Assembly (NCBI GenBank): GCA_023229065.1
Contig: JALNZZ010000002.1
Location: 1 to 50,437 of the forward strand
From: Porticoccaceae bacterium
GTDB taxonomy: Bacteria; Pseudomonadota; Gammaproteobacteria; Pseudomonadales; Porticoccaceae
Direction of reading: 5' to 3'
Length of the DNA: 50,437 nt
Each line of letters starts with the position of its first letter. Position 1 is the first letter of the stretch. A program made the position numbers and the translations under genes. Positions 7,941 through 15,897 of this stretch are shown here, in pieces. Under the pieces are notes generated by a model that was given only the letters and a program-made list of their open reading frames with translations, was not told the DNA's origin and ran no database searches.

Positions 7941-9575
7941 ATGTTGGACACCAGCTCTATCTACGAACAGGGGCTTCAGCGCCGAACCGCCAACCATACC
8001 CCGTTGTCACCCCTGACTTTCGTCAAGCGTGCTGCAAGTATTTTTCCCGACAAGATAGCTGTCATTGACGGACGCCGCCGCTTTACTTACCTGGAGCTCT
8101 ACCGCCGCTGCCTGCGCCTCGCGTCAGCTTTACAAGCTCGTGGCATAGGGTCGCAAGACACTGTCGCGGTACTGGCACCCAACAGCAGCGCCTTGATCGA
8201 GGCCCATTACGGCATTGGCATGGCCGGTGCGGTACTCAATACGATCAATACCCGGCTAGACGCCGACACTATCCGGTTTATTTTGACCCACGGCGAGGCC
8301 AAAGCTGTTCTGGTGGACAACGAGCTCTGCTCGGTCGCCCGCGAAGCAATAAGCCAGTTGGAGTCACCTCCTTTTGTCTTCGATATTGTCGACCCGGATG
8401 CCGATAACGGCGAACGTATTGGCGAAATGGATTATGAGGCACTACTGGCAACGGGCGATGAGCATTTTCAATGGCAGCTCCCCGATGACGAGTGGACTGC
8501 ACTTGCCCTTAATTACACCTCCGGTACAACAGGCGATCCCAAGGGCGTCGTTTATCACCACCGGGGAGCCCACCTCAATGCTGTGGGCAACGCCCTCGGT
8601 TTTGGGCTGACAGCAGAAACCATCTACCTCTGGACACTGCCAATGTTTCACTGTAACGGCTGGTCCCAGAACTGGGCTGTCACTTTAATGGGCGGAACTC
8701 ATGTCTGCCTGCGCAAAGTAGAAGCCGCCGCGATTTATCGACTGATAGAGGAATACAAGGTCACTCATTTGAGCGGCGCACCTATTGTACTCAATATGCT
8801 GGCGCATGCTTCCGAACGACCTCAAAAGCCCTACCCAAGGGTTATACAAATCGCTACTGGTGGTGCCCCGCCGCCCAGCTCTGTGATTGAACGGATGGAG
8901 TCCTTAGGCTTCAAAGTCACCCACCTGTACGGGCTGACCGAGTCCTACGGACCAGCAAGTTTTTGCTTGCCCCAGCCAGAATGGTCAGAGCTGGACAACC
9001 AGGCTCGCTGCGCCCGGATGGCTCGCCAGGGGGTACCGATGCCGATGCTGGCCGACTTGATGGTAGCCAACCCAGACACCCTGACTCCTGTAGCTGCCGA
9101 CGGAAAAGAAATCGGCGAGATTCTGTTGCGTGGCAACACCTTGATGAAGGGATATCTCAAAAATCCTACCGCCACCGAAAAAGCATTCAAGGATGGGTGG
9201 TTTCATACTGGAGATTTAGCCGTAGTCCACGCCGATGGCTATATCGAAATAAAAGATCGCGCCAAAGACCTGATTATTTCCGGTGGTGAGAATATTTCTA
9301 CCGTTGAAATCGAGGAAGTGCTCTACCGACACCCATCCGTTATGGAAGCAGCTGTGGTGGCCAAACCTGATAACAAATGGGGTGAAACGCCCTGCGCTTT
9401 TGTTACCTTGAACCCTGGTGCAACACCCGTCACCGACAAAGACATTATGGAATGGTGCCGGGCTCACTTGGCCCACTTCAAGTGCCCCCGCGTTGTTGTC
9501 TTTGCACCCCTCCCTAAAACCTCAACGGGCAAGGTGCAAAAATTCGAGCTGCGTGAACAAGCCAAACACTTGTAA
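7941..9575 (+). CDS. AMP-forming acyl-CoA synthetase (first ligase)
   Basis: 544 residues. Adenylates a carboxylic acid and transfers it to CoA. The ATP P-loop YTSGTTGDPKGV is at 192-203, then the A5 motif GLTESYG, the A7/A8 hinge around HTGDLAV and IKDRAKDLIISGGENIS, and the catalytic lysine Lys531 in PKTSTGKVQK. I start at the ATG at 7941: it has AGGAAAG upstream and the N-terminus (IYEQGL...PLSPLTF) fits medium-chain ligase relatives; an upstream in-frame start at 7872 overlaps the palindromic operator region and lacks support. The TLPMFHCNGW segment groups it with AlkK/DmdB-like ligases. Substrate probably a short to medium or branched acid. Followed by the ThuA gene after 35 bp. Confidence 0.92.
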   Translation: MLDTSSIYEQGLQRRTANHTPLSPLTFVKRAASIFPDKIAVIDGRRRFTYLELYRRCLRLASALQARGIGSQDTVAVLAPNSSALIEAHYGIGMAGAVLNTINTRLDADTIRFILTHGEAKAVLVDNELCSVAREAISQLESPPFVFDIVDPDADNGERIGEMDYEALLATGDEHFQWQLPDDEWTALALNYTSGTTGDPKGVVYHHRGAHLNAVGNALGFGLTAETIYLWTLPMFHCNGWSQNWAVTLMGGTHVCLRKVEAAAIYRLIEEYKVTHLSGAPIVLNMLAHASERPQKPYPRVIQIATGGAPPPSSVIERMESLGFKVTHLYGLTESYGPASFCLPQPEWSELDNQARCARMARQGVPMPMLADLMVANPDTLTPVAADGKEIGEILLRGNTLMKGYLKNPTATEKAFKDGWFHTGDLAVVHADGYIEIKDRAKDLIISGGENISTVEIEEVLYRHPSVMEAAVVAKPDNKWGETPCAFVTLNPGATPVTDKDIMEWCRAHLAHFKCPRVVVFAPLPKTSTGKVQKFELREQAKHL

Positions 9576-9610
9576 GCACGGGCACTATAACCAGAACGAG
9601 AATTTACAGT

Positions 9611-10357
9611 ATGGCCAATCCACCCAAACAAGCGCACCTTGTCGCAGCCGGCAAGTTTCACGATATCGACTTCGCTCGTTTAGAGCTTCTGAAACTGCTG
9701 GCGGAAGATCCTTCGATCCGCACCACTGTAGCTATGGACTACAGCAACACCGAGCGCCTCGCCCAATGTGACCTGTTGATCACATACACCTGCGACCTTG
9801 CACCTGACGACAAAGAAATAGCGGCGCTGCGCAGCTTTGTGGAGGGTGGTGGTCGCTGGCTGGCACTGCACGGTACCAACGCCTTGCTCAAATTTCTCGA
9901 CGATGGCCGCATTGGTGTCGACAATAGCCGAAACGAGTTTATGGATATTCTGGGCACACAGTTTCTTGCCCACCCTCCTATCGGCCCTTTTCAGGTTGAA
10001 GTGTCAGATCCAGAACACCCTCTGACTCGTGGAATAGAGCCTTTTCAGGTCGTGGATGAACTGTATTTATTTGAACAGCGTGCGCCTATCAAGCCCTTGC
10101 TCCACGCGCGGTTTTCCGGTAACTGTGCACCTTTTGCTGCCGCCGATTGGCCAGAGACAGACAACCCGGTTCTCTACCTGCGCGAATTAGGCCAGGGCGC
10201 AGTGCTCTACAACAGCCTCGGCCATTGTCGCAGTCACTACGACACCTCCCCCGCCAAACCCTTTGTACCTCATCCGGAGCGGTGTGCCTGGAACTATCCG
10301 GTGTACTACCAACTGCTGCGACGGGGTATTCGCTGGGCTGCCGGACGCTCCCTCTAA
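9611..10357 (+). CDS. ThuA-like domain protein
   Basis: 248 residues, a stand-alone ThuA-like (PF06283) protein with a glutamine-amidotransferase-like fold. Visible family features are GGGRWLALHGTN (about 76-87), EHPLTRGIEPFQVVDELY (about 136-153), and the C-terminal NPVLYLRELGQGAVLYNSLGH. ThuA proteins were named from trehalose utilisation and act in sugar-derivative catabolism in several bacteria, but for stand-alone members the reaction is mostly unknown. Its position directly behind an acyl-CoA ligase and ahead of acyl-CoA dehydrogenases is not what the sugar link predicts. No signal peptide, so probably cytoplasmic. Confidence 0.85.
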   Translation: MANPPKQAHLVAAGKFHDIDFARLELLKLLAEDPSIRTTVAMDYSNTERLAQCDLLITYTCDLAPDDKEIAALRSFVEGGGRWLALHGTNALLKFLDDGRIGVDNSRNEFMDILGTQFLAHPPIGPFQVEVSDPEHPLTRGIEPFQVVDELYLFEQRAPIKPLLHARFSGNCAPFAAADWPETDNPVLYLRELGQGAVLYNSLGHCRSHYDTSPAKPFVPHPERCAWNYPVYYQLLRRGIRWAAGRSL

Positions 10358-10379
10358 AACACCGGCTTGCATTGTGTTG

Positions 10380-10409
10380 TTGACAGTTTGAAAGTTGCCA
10401 CAGGATAAT
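10380..10409 (+). promoter_or_regulatory. Candidate sigma-70 promoter of the acyl-CoA dehydrogenase operon
   Basis: TTGACA (10380-10385, perfect -35) and GATAAT (10404-10409, 5 of 6) are separated by 18 bp. The predicted transcription start falls at about 10415-10417, at the annotated ATG and within operator site 2. Seen directly in sequence; activity not shown. Confidence 0.5.
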
Positions 10410-10423
10410 TGACTAATGAGTCA
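10410..10423. promoter_or_regulatory. Predicted TetR operator, site 2
   Basis: TGACTAATGAGTCA has perfect TGACT/AGTCA arms. It abuts the -10 box at 10404-10409 and includes the ATG at 10416. A repressor bound here would block transcription start directly. Confidence 0.65.
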
Positions 10424-11654
10424 CAATTCACAGAATATAGTAGAAGCCATGGCCGGAGCCAAGCTATCAGCGGATCCGGCTCTGCAGGCCTTTCGCAACG
10501 AAGTTCGCCAGTTCTGCAGGGCCAACCTGCCTCAGGATATTCGTCGCAAAGTCATTCTCAACCAGCACCTGGACAAGCAGGATTATGTGCGCTGGCAGAA
10601 GATACTGGCCGCCAAGGGCTGGATGGCGGGGCACTGGCCAGAGCAATACGGCGGATGTAACTGGAGCCGGGTGCAGCGCTGGGTCTTTGAGTGGGAAATT
10701 TATCGCGCCGGTGCACCCTGGCTGATGCCTTTCGGAGTCACTTATGTCTGCCCAGTGATCTACACTTTTGGCAGTGAGGCGCAGCGCAAGAAATATCTGA
10801 CTCCCACTCTCAACACAGATATCTGGTGGGCTCAGGGCTATTCCGAACCCGACGCGGGCTCGGATCTCGCCAAGGTAAAAACCCGTGCTGTCCGCGCTGG
10901 CGATCACTATATTGTCAACGGTCAGAAAACCTGGACCACAATGGCCCACTGGGCGGACATGATGTTTGCGCTGGTGCGAACCTCTACAGAAAACAAGCCT
11001 CAGCAAGGCATTTCCTTTTTGCTCATCGACCTCCACAGTCCAGGCATCACTGTCAGACCCATCGAAACCATCGACGGCGGGCACCATGTCAACGAGGTGT
11101 TTCTGGAAAACGTACAGGTTCCTGTCGAAAACCTGGTGGGGGACGAAGGCGCAGGCTGGACTTACGCCAAATTCCTGCTCGGCAATGAGCGCCTGCTCGC
11201 TGCCGATGTCGGCAAGGCCATTCGTTTATTTTCCCAGTTGCAAGGGTTACTGGAAGTCACTCACAAGCGTGGCAAGCCTCTCCTCGCAGACGCTGTATGG
11301 CAATCAAGGCTGGCCGACCTGGAAGTTCGCATTCTCTCGCTACAGGCCCTGGGGTTTGAGCTCATGGCCCAGGCCGAAAGTGGCAGCGAGCCCGGCCCTG
11401 AAGCATCGGTGCTCAAGATTGTCGGCACCGAGCTGATGCAGGATATCGCCGCCCACAGCATTGAGCTGCTGGCTCATCACGGACTCGCTTTCCAGGCAGA
11501 GGCGCTGGCCCCTGGCTGGGATGGCGAACTCACCGGCCCCTCTTTCGCCCCGGGCGCCATCAGCGAATACCTCCACGGCCGCGCCAGTACCATCTACGGC
11601 GGCAGCAGTGAAATTCAACGCAACATCCTAGCCAAAGCCGTTCTGGAGCTATAG
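10416..11654 (+). CDS. Acyl-CoA dehydrogenase, subunit 1 of a probable pair
   Basis: 412 residues (401 if started at the ATG at 10449). FAD-dependent alpha,beta-desaturation of an acyl-CoA. The FAD/substrate motif is YSEPDAGSDLAKVKTRA and the C-terminal motif is IYGGSSEIQRNILAKAVL. The position of the classical Glu in xYEGTxxIxR is Gly here, as in large subunits of the actinobacterial FadE pairs, where the base lies elsewhere. The ATG at 10416 lies inside a predicted operator and at the predicted transcription start; homology really begins near residue 12 (MAGAKLSADPALQAFRNEV), so 10449 may be the true start, although its ribosome-binding site is poor while AGGAT precedes 10416. First gene of a five-gene operon; only 6 bp separate it from the second dehydrogenase. 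Confidence 0.9.
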   Translation: MSHNSQNIVEAMAGAKLSADPALQAFRNEVRQFCRANLPQDIRRKVILNQHLDKQDYVRWQKILAAKGWMAGHWPEQYGGCNWSRVQRWVFEWEIYRAGAPWLMPFGVTYVCPVIYTFGSEAQRKKYLTPTLNTDIWWAQGYSEPDAGSDLAKVKTRAVRAGDHYIVNGQKTWTTMAHWADMMFALVRTSTENKPQQGISFLLIDLHSPGITVRPIETIDGGHHVNEVFLENVQVPVENLVGDEGAGWTYAKFLLGNERLLAADVGKAIRLFSQLQGLLEVTHKRGKPLLADAVWQSRLADLEVRILSLQALGFELMAQAESGSEPGPEASVLKIVGTELMQDIAAHSIELLAHHGLAFQAEALAPGWDGELTGPSFAPGAISEYLHGRASTIYGGSSEIQRNILAKAVLEL

Positions 11655-11660
11655 CCTGCC

Positions 11661-12803
11661 ATGTCAGCACTTACCATCGACGACCTGCGTACACTGAGCA
11701 CTAGCATTAATCGCTTTATTGCGGAGCAACATAACTTTGAGAAACGGCGCCAGACAGTTGCTAACGATACTGGCTTTGACGTCGCCGACTGGCAGCGTTA
11801 TGCCGACATGGGCTGGCTCGGCCTCGCCATTCCGGAACCGATGGGTGGCTTGGGAGGCGGGATGGCAGCCCTGGCAGTGCTGATGCAGGCAGCGGGTGCC
11901 GGCCTCCTGACCTCTCCTCTCCTCGCCACCTTGGTATTGGGTGCCGGGGCTATCGAACTGGCAGGTGATTCGACCCAGCAAGAAACCTTTCTGCCGGCTG
12001 TCGTTGCTGGAGAGATAACCCTGGCGCTGGCCCACCGTGAAGCAGCTGCCGGGCACGACCTCGACGGCACCCGTTGTCTGGCTAAAAAAAGTACCGATGG
12101 GTATCGGCTCAGCGGCAAAAAAAATCTGGTTCTTCATGGAGCCACAGCCAGCCACCTGGTGGTTTCGGCCCGTTACGGCGAGCGCGGACCGGTAAACTTG
12201 TTTATGGTTGACGCTGGAGCCCCGGGACTCGGCCTGAATACCTATCGCCTCCTCGACGGACGACCCGCTGCCGACCTGGTGCTGGACAATGTTTTTGTGC
12301 CAGAGCACAACAGACTGGCGACCGAGGACGCCAGCGCTGCCATCGACCAATTACATCAGCGCGCAGCTACTGCCAGCTGTGCTGAAGCCTGCGGTGCGAT
12401 GAGCGCTCTGATCGACATCACCCTGGAGTACGTCAAAACACGACGCCAGTTTGGCACCGCTATCGGTCACTTCCAGGTAATCCAGCACCGCCTGGTCGAG
12501 ATGAGCATTGCCAGTCAGGAGGCCACCGCCATCACCGGCACTGCGGCAATTGCGCTGGACAACGCCTGGCCGGACAGCCGGCGCCTGGTAGCAGCTGCTA
12601 AAGTACGCACCAGCCAAGCCGGTCGCTTTATTGGCGAACAAGGGGTACAACTTCACGGCGGTATGGGAATGGCTGAGGAACTCCCGGTAGGCACCTATCT
12701 CAAGCTGTTGTTAACCAACAGCTCACTGTTCGGAGATGCTGACTGGCACCGGGAAGTGTTTGATTACCAGAACTCAACAATAAACGAGGAGAAAGTGGCA
12801 TGA
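11661..12803 (+). CDS. Acyl-CoA dehydrogenase, subunit 2 of a probable pair
   Basis: 380 residues. Shows the conserved C-terminal ACAD helices: EACGAMSALIDIT, YVKTRRQFGTAIGHFQVIQHR and VQLHGGMGMAEE. The middle FAD-binding loop is degenerate (HREAAAGHD instead of a clear TEPxxGSD), a feature of the smaller partner in alpha2beta2 acyl-CoA dehydrogenases. It starts 6 bp after the first dehydrogenase and overlaps the following ligase by 4 bp (ATGA), pointing to coupled translation. I infer a heteromeric enzyme of the FadE26/27 or ChsE type acting on a bulky acyl-CoA; the two genes could instead encode independent enzymes. Confidence 0.9.
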   Translation: MSALTIDDLRTLSTSINRFIAEQHNFEKRRQTVANDTGFDVADWQRYADMGWLGLAIPEPMGGLGGGMAALAVLMQAAGAGLLTSPLLATLVLGAGAIELAGDSTQQETFLPAVVAGEITLALAHREAAAGHDLDGTRCLAKKSTDGYRLSGKKNLVLHGATASHLVVSARYGERGPVNLFMVDAGAPGLGLNTYRLLDGRPAADLVLDNVFVPEHNRLATEDASAAIDQLHQRAATASCAEACGAMSALIDITLEYVKTRRQFGTAIGHFQVIQHRLVEMSIASQEATAITGTAAIALDNAWPDSRRLVAAAKVRTSQAGRFIGEQGVQLHGGMGMAEELPVGTYLKLLLTNSSLFGDADWHREVFDYQNSTINEEKVA

Positions 12804-14434
12804 CCAGACTGCAGGACGTGATGCGCAAAGACGCTGCGCGCCACGACCAGTACCGCCGCTCAGGCGCCTGGCAAGGTCGAACGATCGCAGACAATGCACG
12901 GGATTGGGCCATGACTGCCCCTGATACCGAGGTCTTTCTCAATGAGCCACGCCCCATCACTTACAGCGATTTACTGATCGATGCCGAGGCCCTGGCCGTA
13001 GCTTTGTGGCAAATGGGTCTGCGGCCAGGCGATGTAATCAGTTTCCAGCTCCCAAACTGGGTGGAAGCTGCCGTCATCAACCTCACCGCGTCGCTACTGG
13101 GCTTGGTAATCAACCCCATCGTACCTATCTATCGCGACAGCGAGGTTCGCATCATCCTTGAGGACTGCCGCAGTAAAGCACTCTTTATACCCAGTGAGTT
13201 CCGCAACTTTAATTACCTTGAAATGGCCACTCAGCTCAAAGCCGAGCTAGGCGACCTCGACCACATCATAACAGTGCGCGCCAATGCACCCGCAGAGTTA
13301 ACTTACGAAGATTTAGTGACTACAGGCCGCGGCGGTAACTTGCCTTGGCCGCAACTGTCTGCTGAATCCTTGAAGTTGGTGATGTACACGTCGGGTACGA
13401 CCGGGCGTCCCAAGGGCGTTCTCCACAGCCACAATACCCTGGCTCGAGCAGTTCAAGCCAGCGTCGATTACTGGGGTATAGAGGTCAACGATGTTATCCT
13501 GATGCCATCACCGATCACACATATCAGCGGTTACAGTAACGGCATTGAAATGCCCTTCCTGCAAGGCACACGCTCAGTCCTCATGCCCTTCTGGAATGCT
13601 GAAGAAGCCGTGGGCCTGGCAGATCGCTACGGTATGAATGCCACCGTCGGCGCAACGCCTTTCCTTCAGGAGCTGGTGGCTGCAGCAGAAGCAGCTGGAT
13701 CACGTATTCCCAGTCTGAAAGCGTTTGCCTGTGGTGGAGCAGCGGTGCCACCAGCTTTGATCCGTCGCGCCAATAACACTTTTGCCAACCATTGCGCCTT
13801 TCGAGTCTATGGAAGCACCGAGGCCCCCTATGGCTCCCTGGGTTACACCGGCGCTGCCAACAGTGATCTCGCCGCCGACACCGATGGCCGCATCGTCGAT
13901 TATGAAGTTCGCATAGTCGACGACCATGACAACCCCCTGCCAGAAGGCCAGGATGGTGAAATATTACTGCGCGGCCCGGCACTGTTTCTCGGCTATTCCG
14001 AACCTGCCCATAACGCCGACAGTTTTACGGATGATGGCTTTTTCCGCACTGGTGATATCGGTCATATCGTGGCAGGAGATGGCCTGAGAATCACTGGCCG
14101 TAAGAAAGACCTGATTATCCGCGGCGGAGAAAACATCAGTGCAAAAGAGGTCGAAGACCTGCTCCACCGCCATCCGGATATTGTTGAAGCTGCAGTGGTC
14201 GCCATGCCTCACGAACGCCTCGGAGAAGGTATCTGCGCCTTTGTCATTCCCCGCCCTGGCGCTACCATCGACTTGCCAGTCATAACCACGTATCTTGCCG
14301 AGTCGCGGCTGGCCAAACAAAAGTACCCCGAGCATGTGGAGATCGTCGCCGACCTGCCACGCACTGCTTCTGGCAAAGTAAAGAAGGACATCCTGCGCAC
14401 TACCATCGCCAACATCATCAATAAACAAACTTGA
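12800..14434 (+). CDS. AMP-forming acyl-CoA synthetase (second ligase)
   Basis: 544 residues. P-loop YTSGTTGRPKGV at 196-207, A5-type motif YGSTEAPYGS, hinge region TGDIGHI...ITGRKKDLIIRGGENIS, and catalytic Lys526 in RTASGKVKK. The N-terminal pattern (GAWQGRTIADNARDWA) resembles cyclohexanecarboxylate-CoA ligases and related alicyclic acid activators. Starts inside the preceding gene (ATGA overlap) and is followed by an SDR after 21 bp. With the ligase at 7941 the cluster has two activation steps, suggesting two acid intermediates or side chains. Substrate assignment is an inference. Confidence 0.92.
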   Translation: MTRLQDVMRKDAARHDQYRRSGAWQGRTIADNARDWAMTAPDTEVFLNEPRPITYSDLLIDAEALAVALWQMGLRPGDVISFQLPNWVEAAVINLTASLLGLVINPIVPIYRDSEVRIILEDCRSKALFIPSEFRNFNYLEMATQLKAELGDLDHIITVRANAPAELTYEDLVTTGRGGNLPWPQLSAESLKLVMYTSGTTGRPKGVLHSHNTLARAVQASVDYWGIEVNDVILMPSPITHISGYSNGIEMPFLQGTRSVLMPFWNAEEAVGLADRYGMNATVGATPFLQELVAAAEAAGSRIPSLKAFACGGAAVPPALIRRANNTFANHCAFRVYGSTEAPYGSLGYTGAANSDLAADTDGRIVDYEVRIVDDHDNPLPEGQDGEILLRGPALFLGYSEPAHNADSFTDDGFFRTGDIGHIVAGDGLRITGRKKDLIIRGGENISAKEVEDLLHRHPDIVEAAVVAMPHERLGEGICAFVIPRPGATIDLPVITTYLAESRLAKQKYPEHVEIVADLPRTASGKVKKDILRTTIANIINKQT

Positions 14435-14455
14435 TCACCCACTAGGAGAACTAAT

Positions 14456-15214
14456 ATGGATCTGCATCTGAAAGGCAAGAAAGCTATCGTTACCGGAGCA
14501 ACACGTGGTATCGGTCGCTCCATCGTCGAGCACCTCATCGCTGAAGGCGCAGATATCGCCTTCTGTGCCCGCGATGCAAAAGCGGTTGAAAGCACTCTGG
14601 CTGAGTTGAGCAATCGCGGCGTTCGGGTCTTCGGTGCCGCCGTGGATGTCAGTGACCGCGACCCTTATATCGCCTGGCTGGAGCAGGCAGCCGAGCAGCT
14701 GGGCGGTGTGGATATTTTCATCCCTAACGTCAGTGCTGGCGGCGGTATGAACGGTGAGGAAAGCTGGTTCAACAATTTCCATGTCGACGTCATGGGTACA
14801 GTTCGCGGCACCGAAACCTTGCTGCCCCACTTGAAAAAGAGCGCTGGCGCCATTGTGATGATCAGCACAACAGCAGCCGTTGAAACATTTAAAGCACCTA
14901 CTGCCTACAACGTCTTTAAGGCAGGTCTGCTGAACTACGCCAAGAACCTCAGCAACGTACTCGCTCCCGATCATGTGCGGGTGAACAGTGTGGCACCCGG
15001 ACCTGTCTACTTTGAAGGTGGCGCCTGGGAAACCATCAAGGCCAACATGACCGACTTTTACGAATCCACTCTGGCCGAGATTCCCTATGGCCGCATGGCT
15101 GATCCTGCCGACATTGCTCGCGCTGTCGTATTTCTCGCCAGCCCCGCAGCTGAATACATCACGGGCACCACTCTGGTCGTGGATGGCGGCTTTACCAAGC
15201 GCGTGGACTATTGA
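14456..15214 (+). CDS. SDR-family oxidoreductase with variant NNAG motif
   Basis: 252 residues. Glycine motif TGATRGIG at 13-20, catalytic Ser near 137, Tyr151 and Lys155 (YNVFK), C-terminal ITGTTLVVDGG. The structural NNAG motif is replaced by PNVSAG (90-95), a change found in some SDRs acting on unusual ketones. In the operon it could oxidise a 3-hydroxyacyl-CoA or a ring alcohol. A ribosome-binding AGGAGA precedes the ATG. It is followed by a carboxymuconolactone-decarboxylase-like gene after 23 bp. Confidence 0.9.
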   Translation: MDLHLKGKKAIVTGATRGIGRSIVEHLIAEGADIAFCARDAKAVESTLAELSNRGVRVFGAAVDVSDRDPYIAWLEQAAEQLGGVDIFIPNVSAGGGMNGEESWFNNFHVDVMGTVRGTETLLPHLKKSAGAIVMISTTAAVETFKAPTAYNVFKAGLLNYAKNLSNVLAPDHVRVNSVAPGPVYFEGGAWETIKANMTDFYESTLAEIPYGRMADPADIARAVVFLASPAAEYITGTTLVVDGGFTKRVDY

Positions 15215-15237
15215 CCACTTACTAGAGGAGTCATTTC

Positions 15238-15804
15238 TTGTCCAATAACACACAGCCGGGACCACGGATTGCTCCCCTGGAGCCGGAACAGTGGAGTGAA
15301 GAAGTCAGGGCAGCCTTGAAAAACTGGGATCCGCCGCTGAACTTTCACAAAACGATGGCTCATAATCCGACCACGTTAAAAAACTGGATCGGCTTTGGCG
15401 AAGGCATCCTGTTTGAAAACTTGCTGAACCTGCGCGAGCGGGAGATTACGATTCTGCGGGTTGCCTACAACATGCGCTGTGAATACGAGTGGGGCGCCCA
15501 TGCGGCCTATGCGCGAAGGGAAGGCTGTCTCAACGACGAAGAGTTGTCTCAGTTGTGCCTGGGAGCAAAAGCTACTGGCTGGCACCCCTCCGAGGCAGCT
15601 TTAATCGCCGCGGTTGACGACCTTACCAGTGCAGGCGGCATCAGCGATGAGTCGTGGGACAGGCTGTCTGTACATTACTCGCCCGCCCATATCATCGACT
15701 TTATTTATTTAGTTGGTGAGTTCATGATGGTGGGGATGTTTATGAAATCTTTCAAGCTTACCCCTGACCCCGGATTTGATCCGTTCCCCACAAACGACTA
15801 TTGA
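15238..15804 (+). CDS. Carboxymuconolactone decarboxylase-family protein
   Basis: 188 residues, an all-helical CMD/AhpD-fold protein. The core RVAYNMRCEYEWGAHAAYAR matches the CMD family. The AhpD redox pair (CxxC before the His) is absent, so a peroxidase role is unlikely; relatives with a YEWxxH motif are common in catabolic clusters with unknown reactions. The start is TTG at 15238, supported by AGAGGAG 6-8 nt upstream; no ATG gives a full domain. Last gene of the plus-strand operon, followed by a strong hairpin. Confidence 0.85.
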   Translation: MSNNTQPGPRIAPLEPEQWSEEVRAALKNWDPPLNFHKTMAHNPTTLKNWIGFGEGILFENLLNLREREITILRVAYNMRCEYEWGAHAAYARREGCLNDEELSQLCLGAKATGWHPSEAALIAAVDDLTSAGGISDESWDRLSVHYSPAHIIDFIYLVGEFMMVGMFMKSFKLTPDPGFDPFPTNDY

Positions 15805-15817
15805 CTTAAGATTCGCC

Positions 15818-15858
15818 CTGACTTACCGCCACCGAACACTTCGGTGGCGATAAGTCAG
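15818..15858. terminator. Strong bidirectional hairpin
   Basis: Inner arms CGCCACCGAA/TTCGGTGGCG enclose a 3-nt loop, and outer arms CTGACTTA/TAAGTCAG extend the stem to about 19 bp with one mismatch. It lies between convergent operons (genes ending at 15804 and 15898), so it most likely terminates both. Confidence 0.8.
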
Positions 15859-15897
15859 CTTCAAAATTTCCCTTCTCTACTTTCCTTTCACCCGGCT

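Noticed and set aside
4602..9575. Calling the GMC/ALDH/ligase set a polyethylene-glycol (peg) operon
   Set aside because: The three enzyme types fit, but the receptor and transporter genes are absent and gene order differs; kept only as one substrate possibility.
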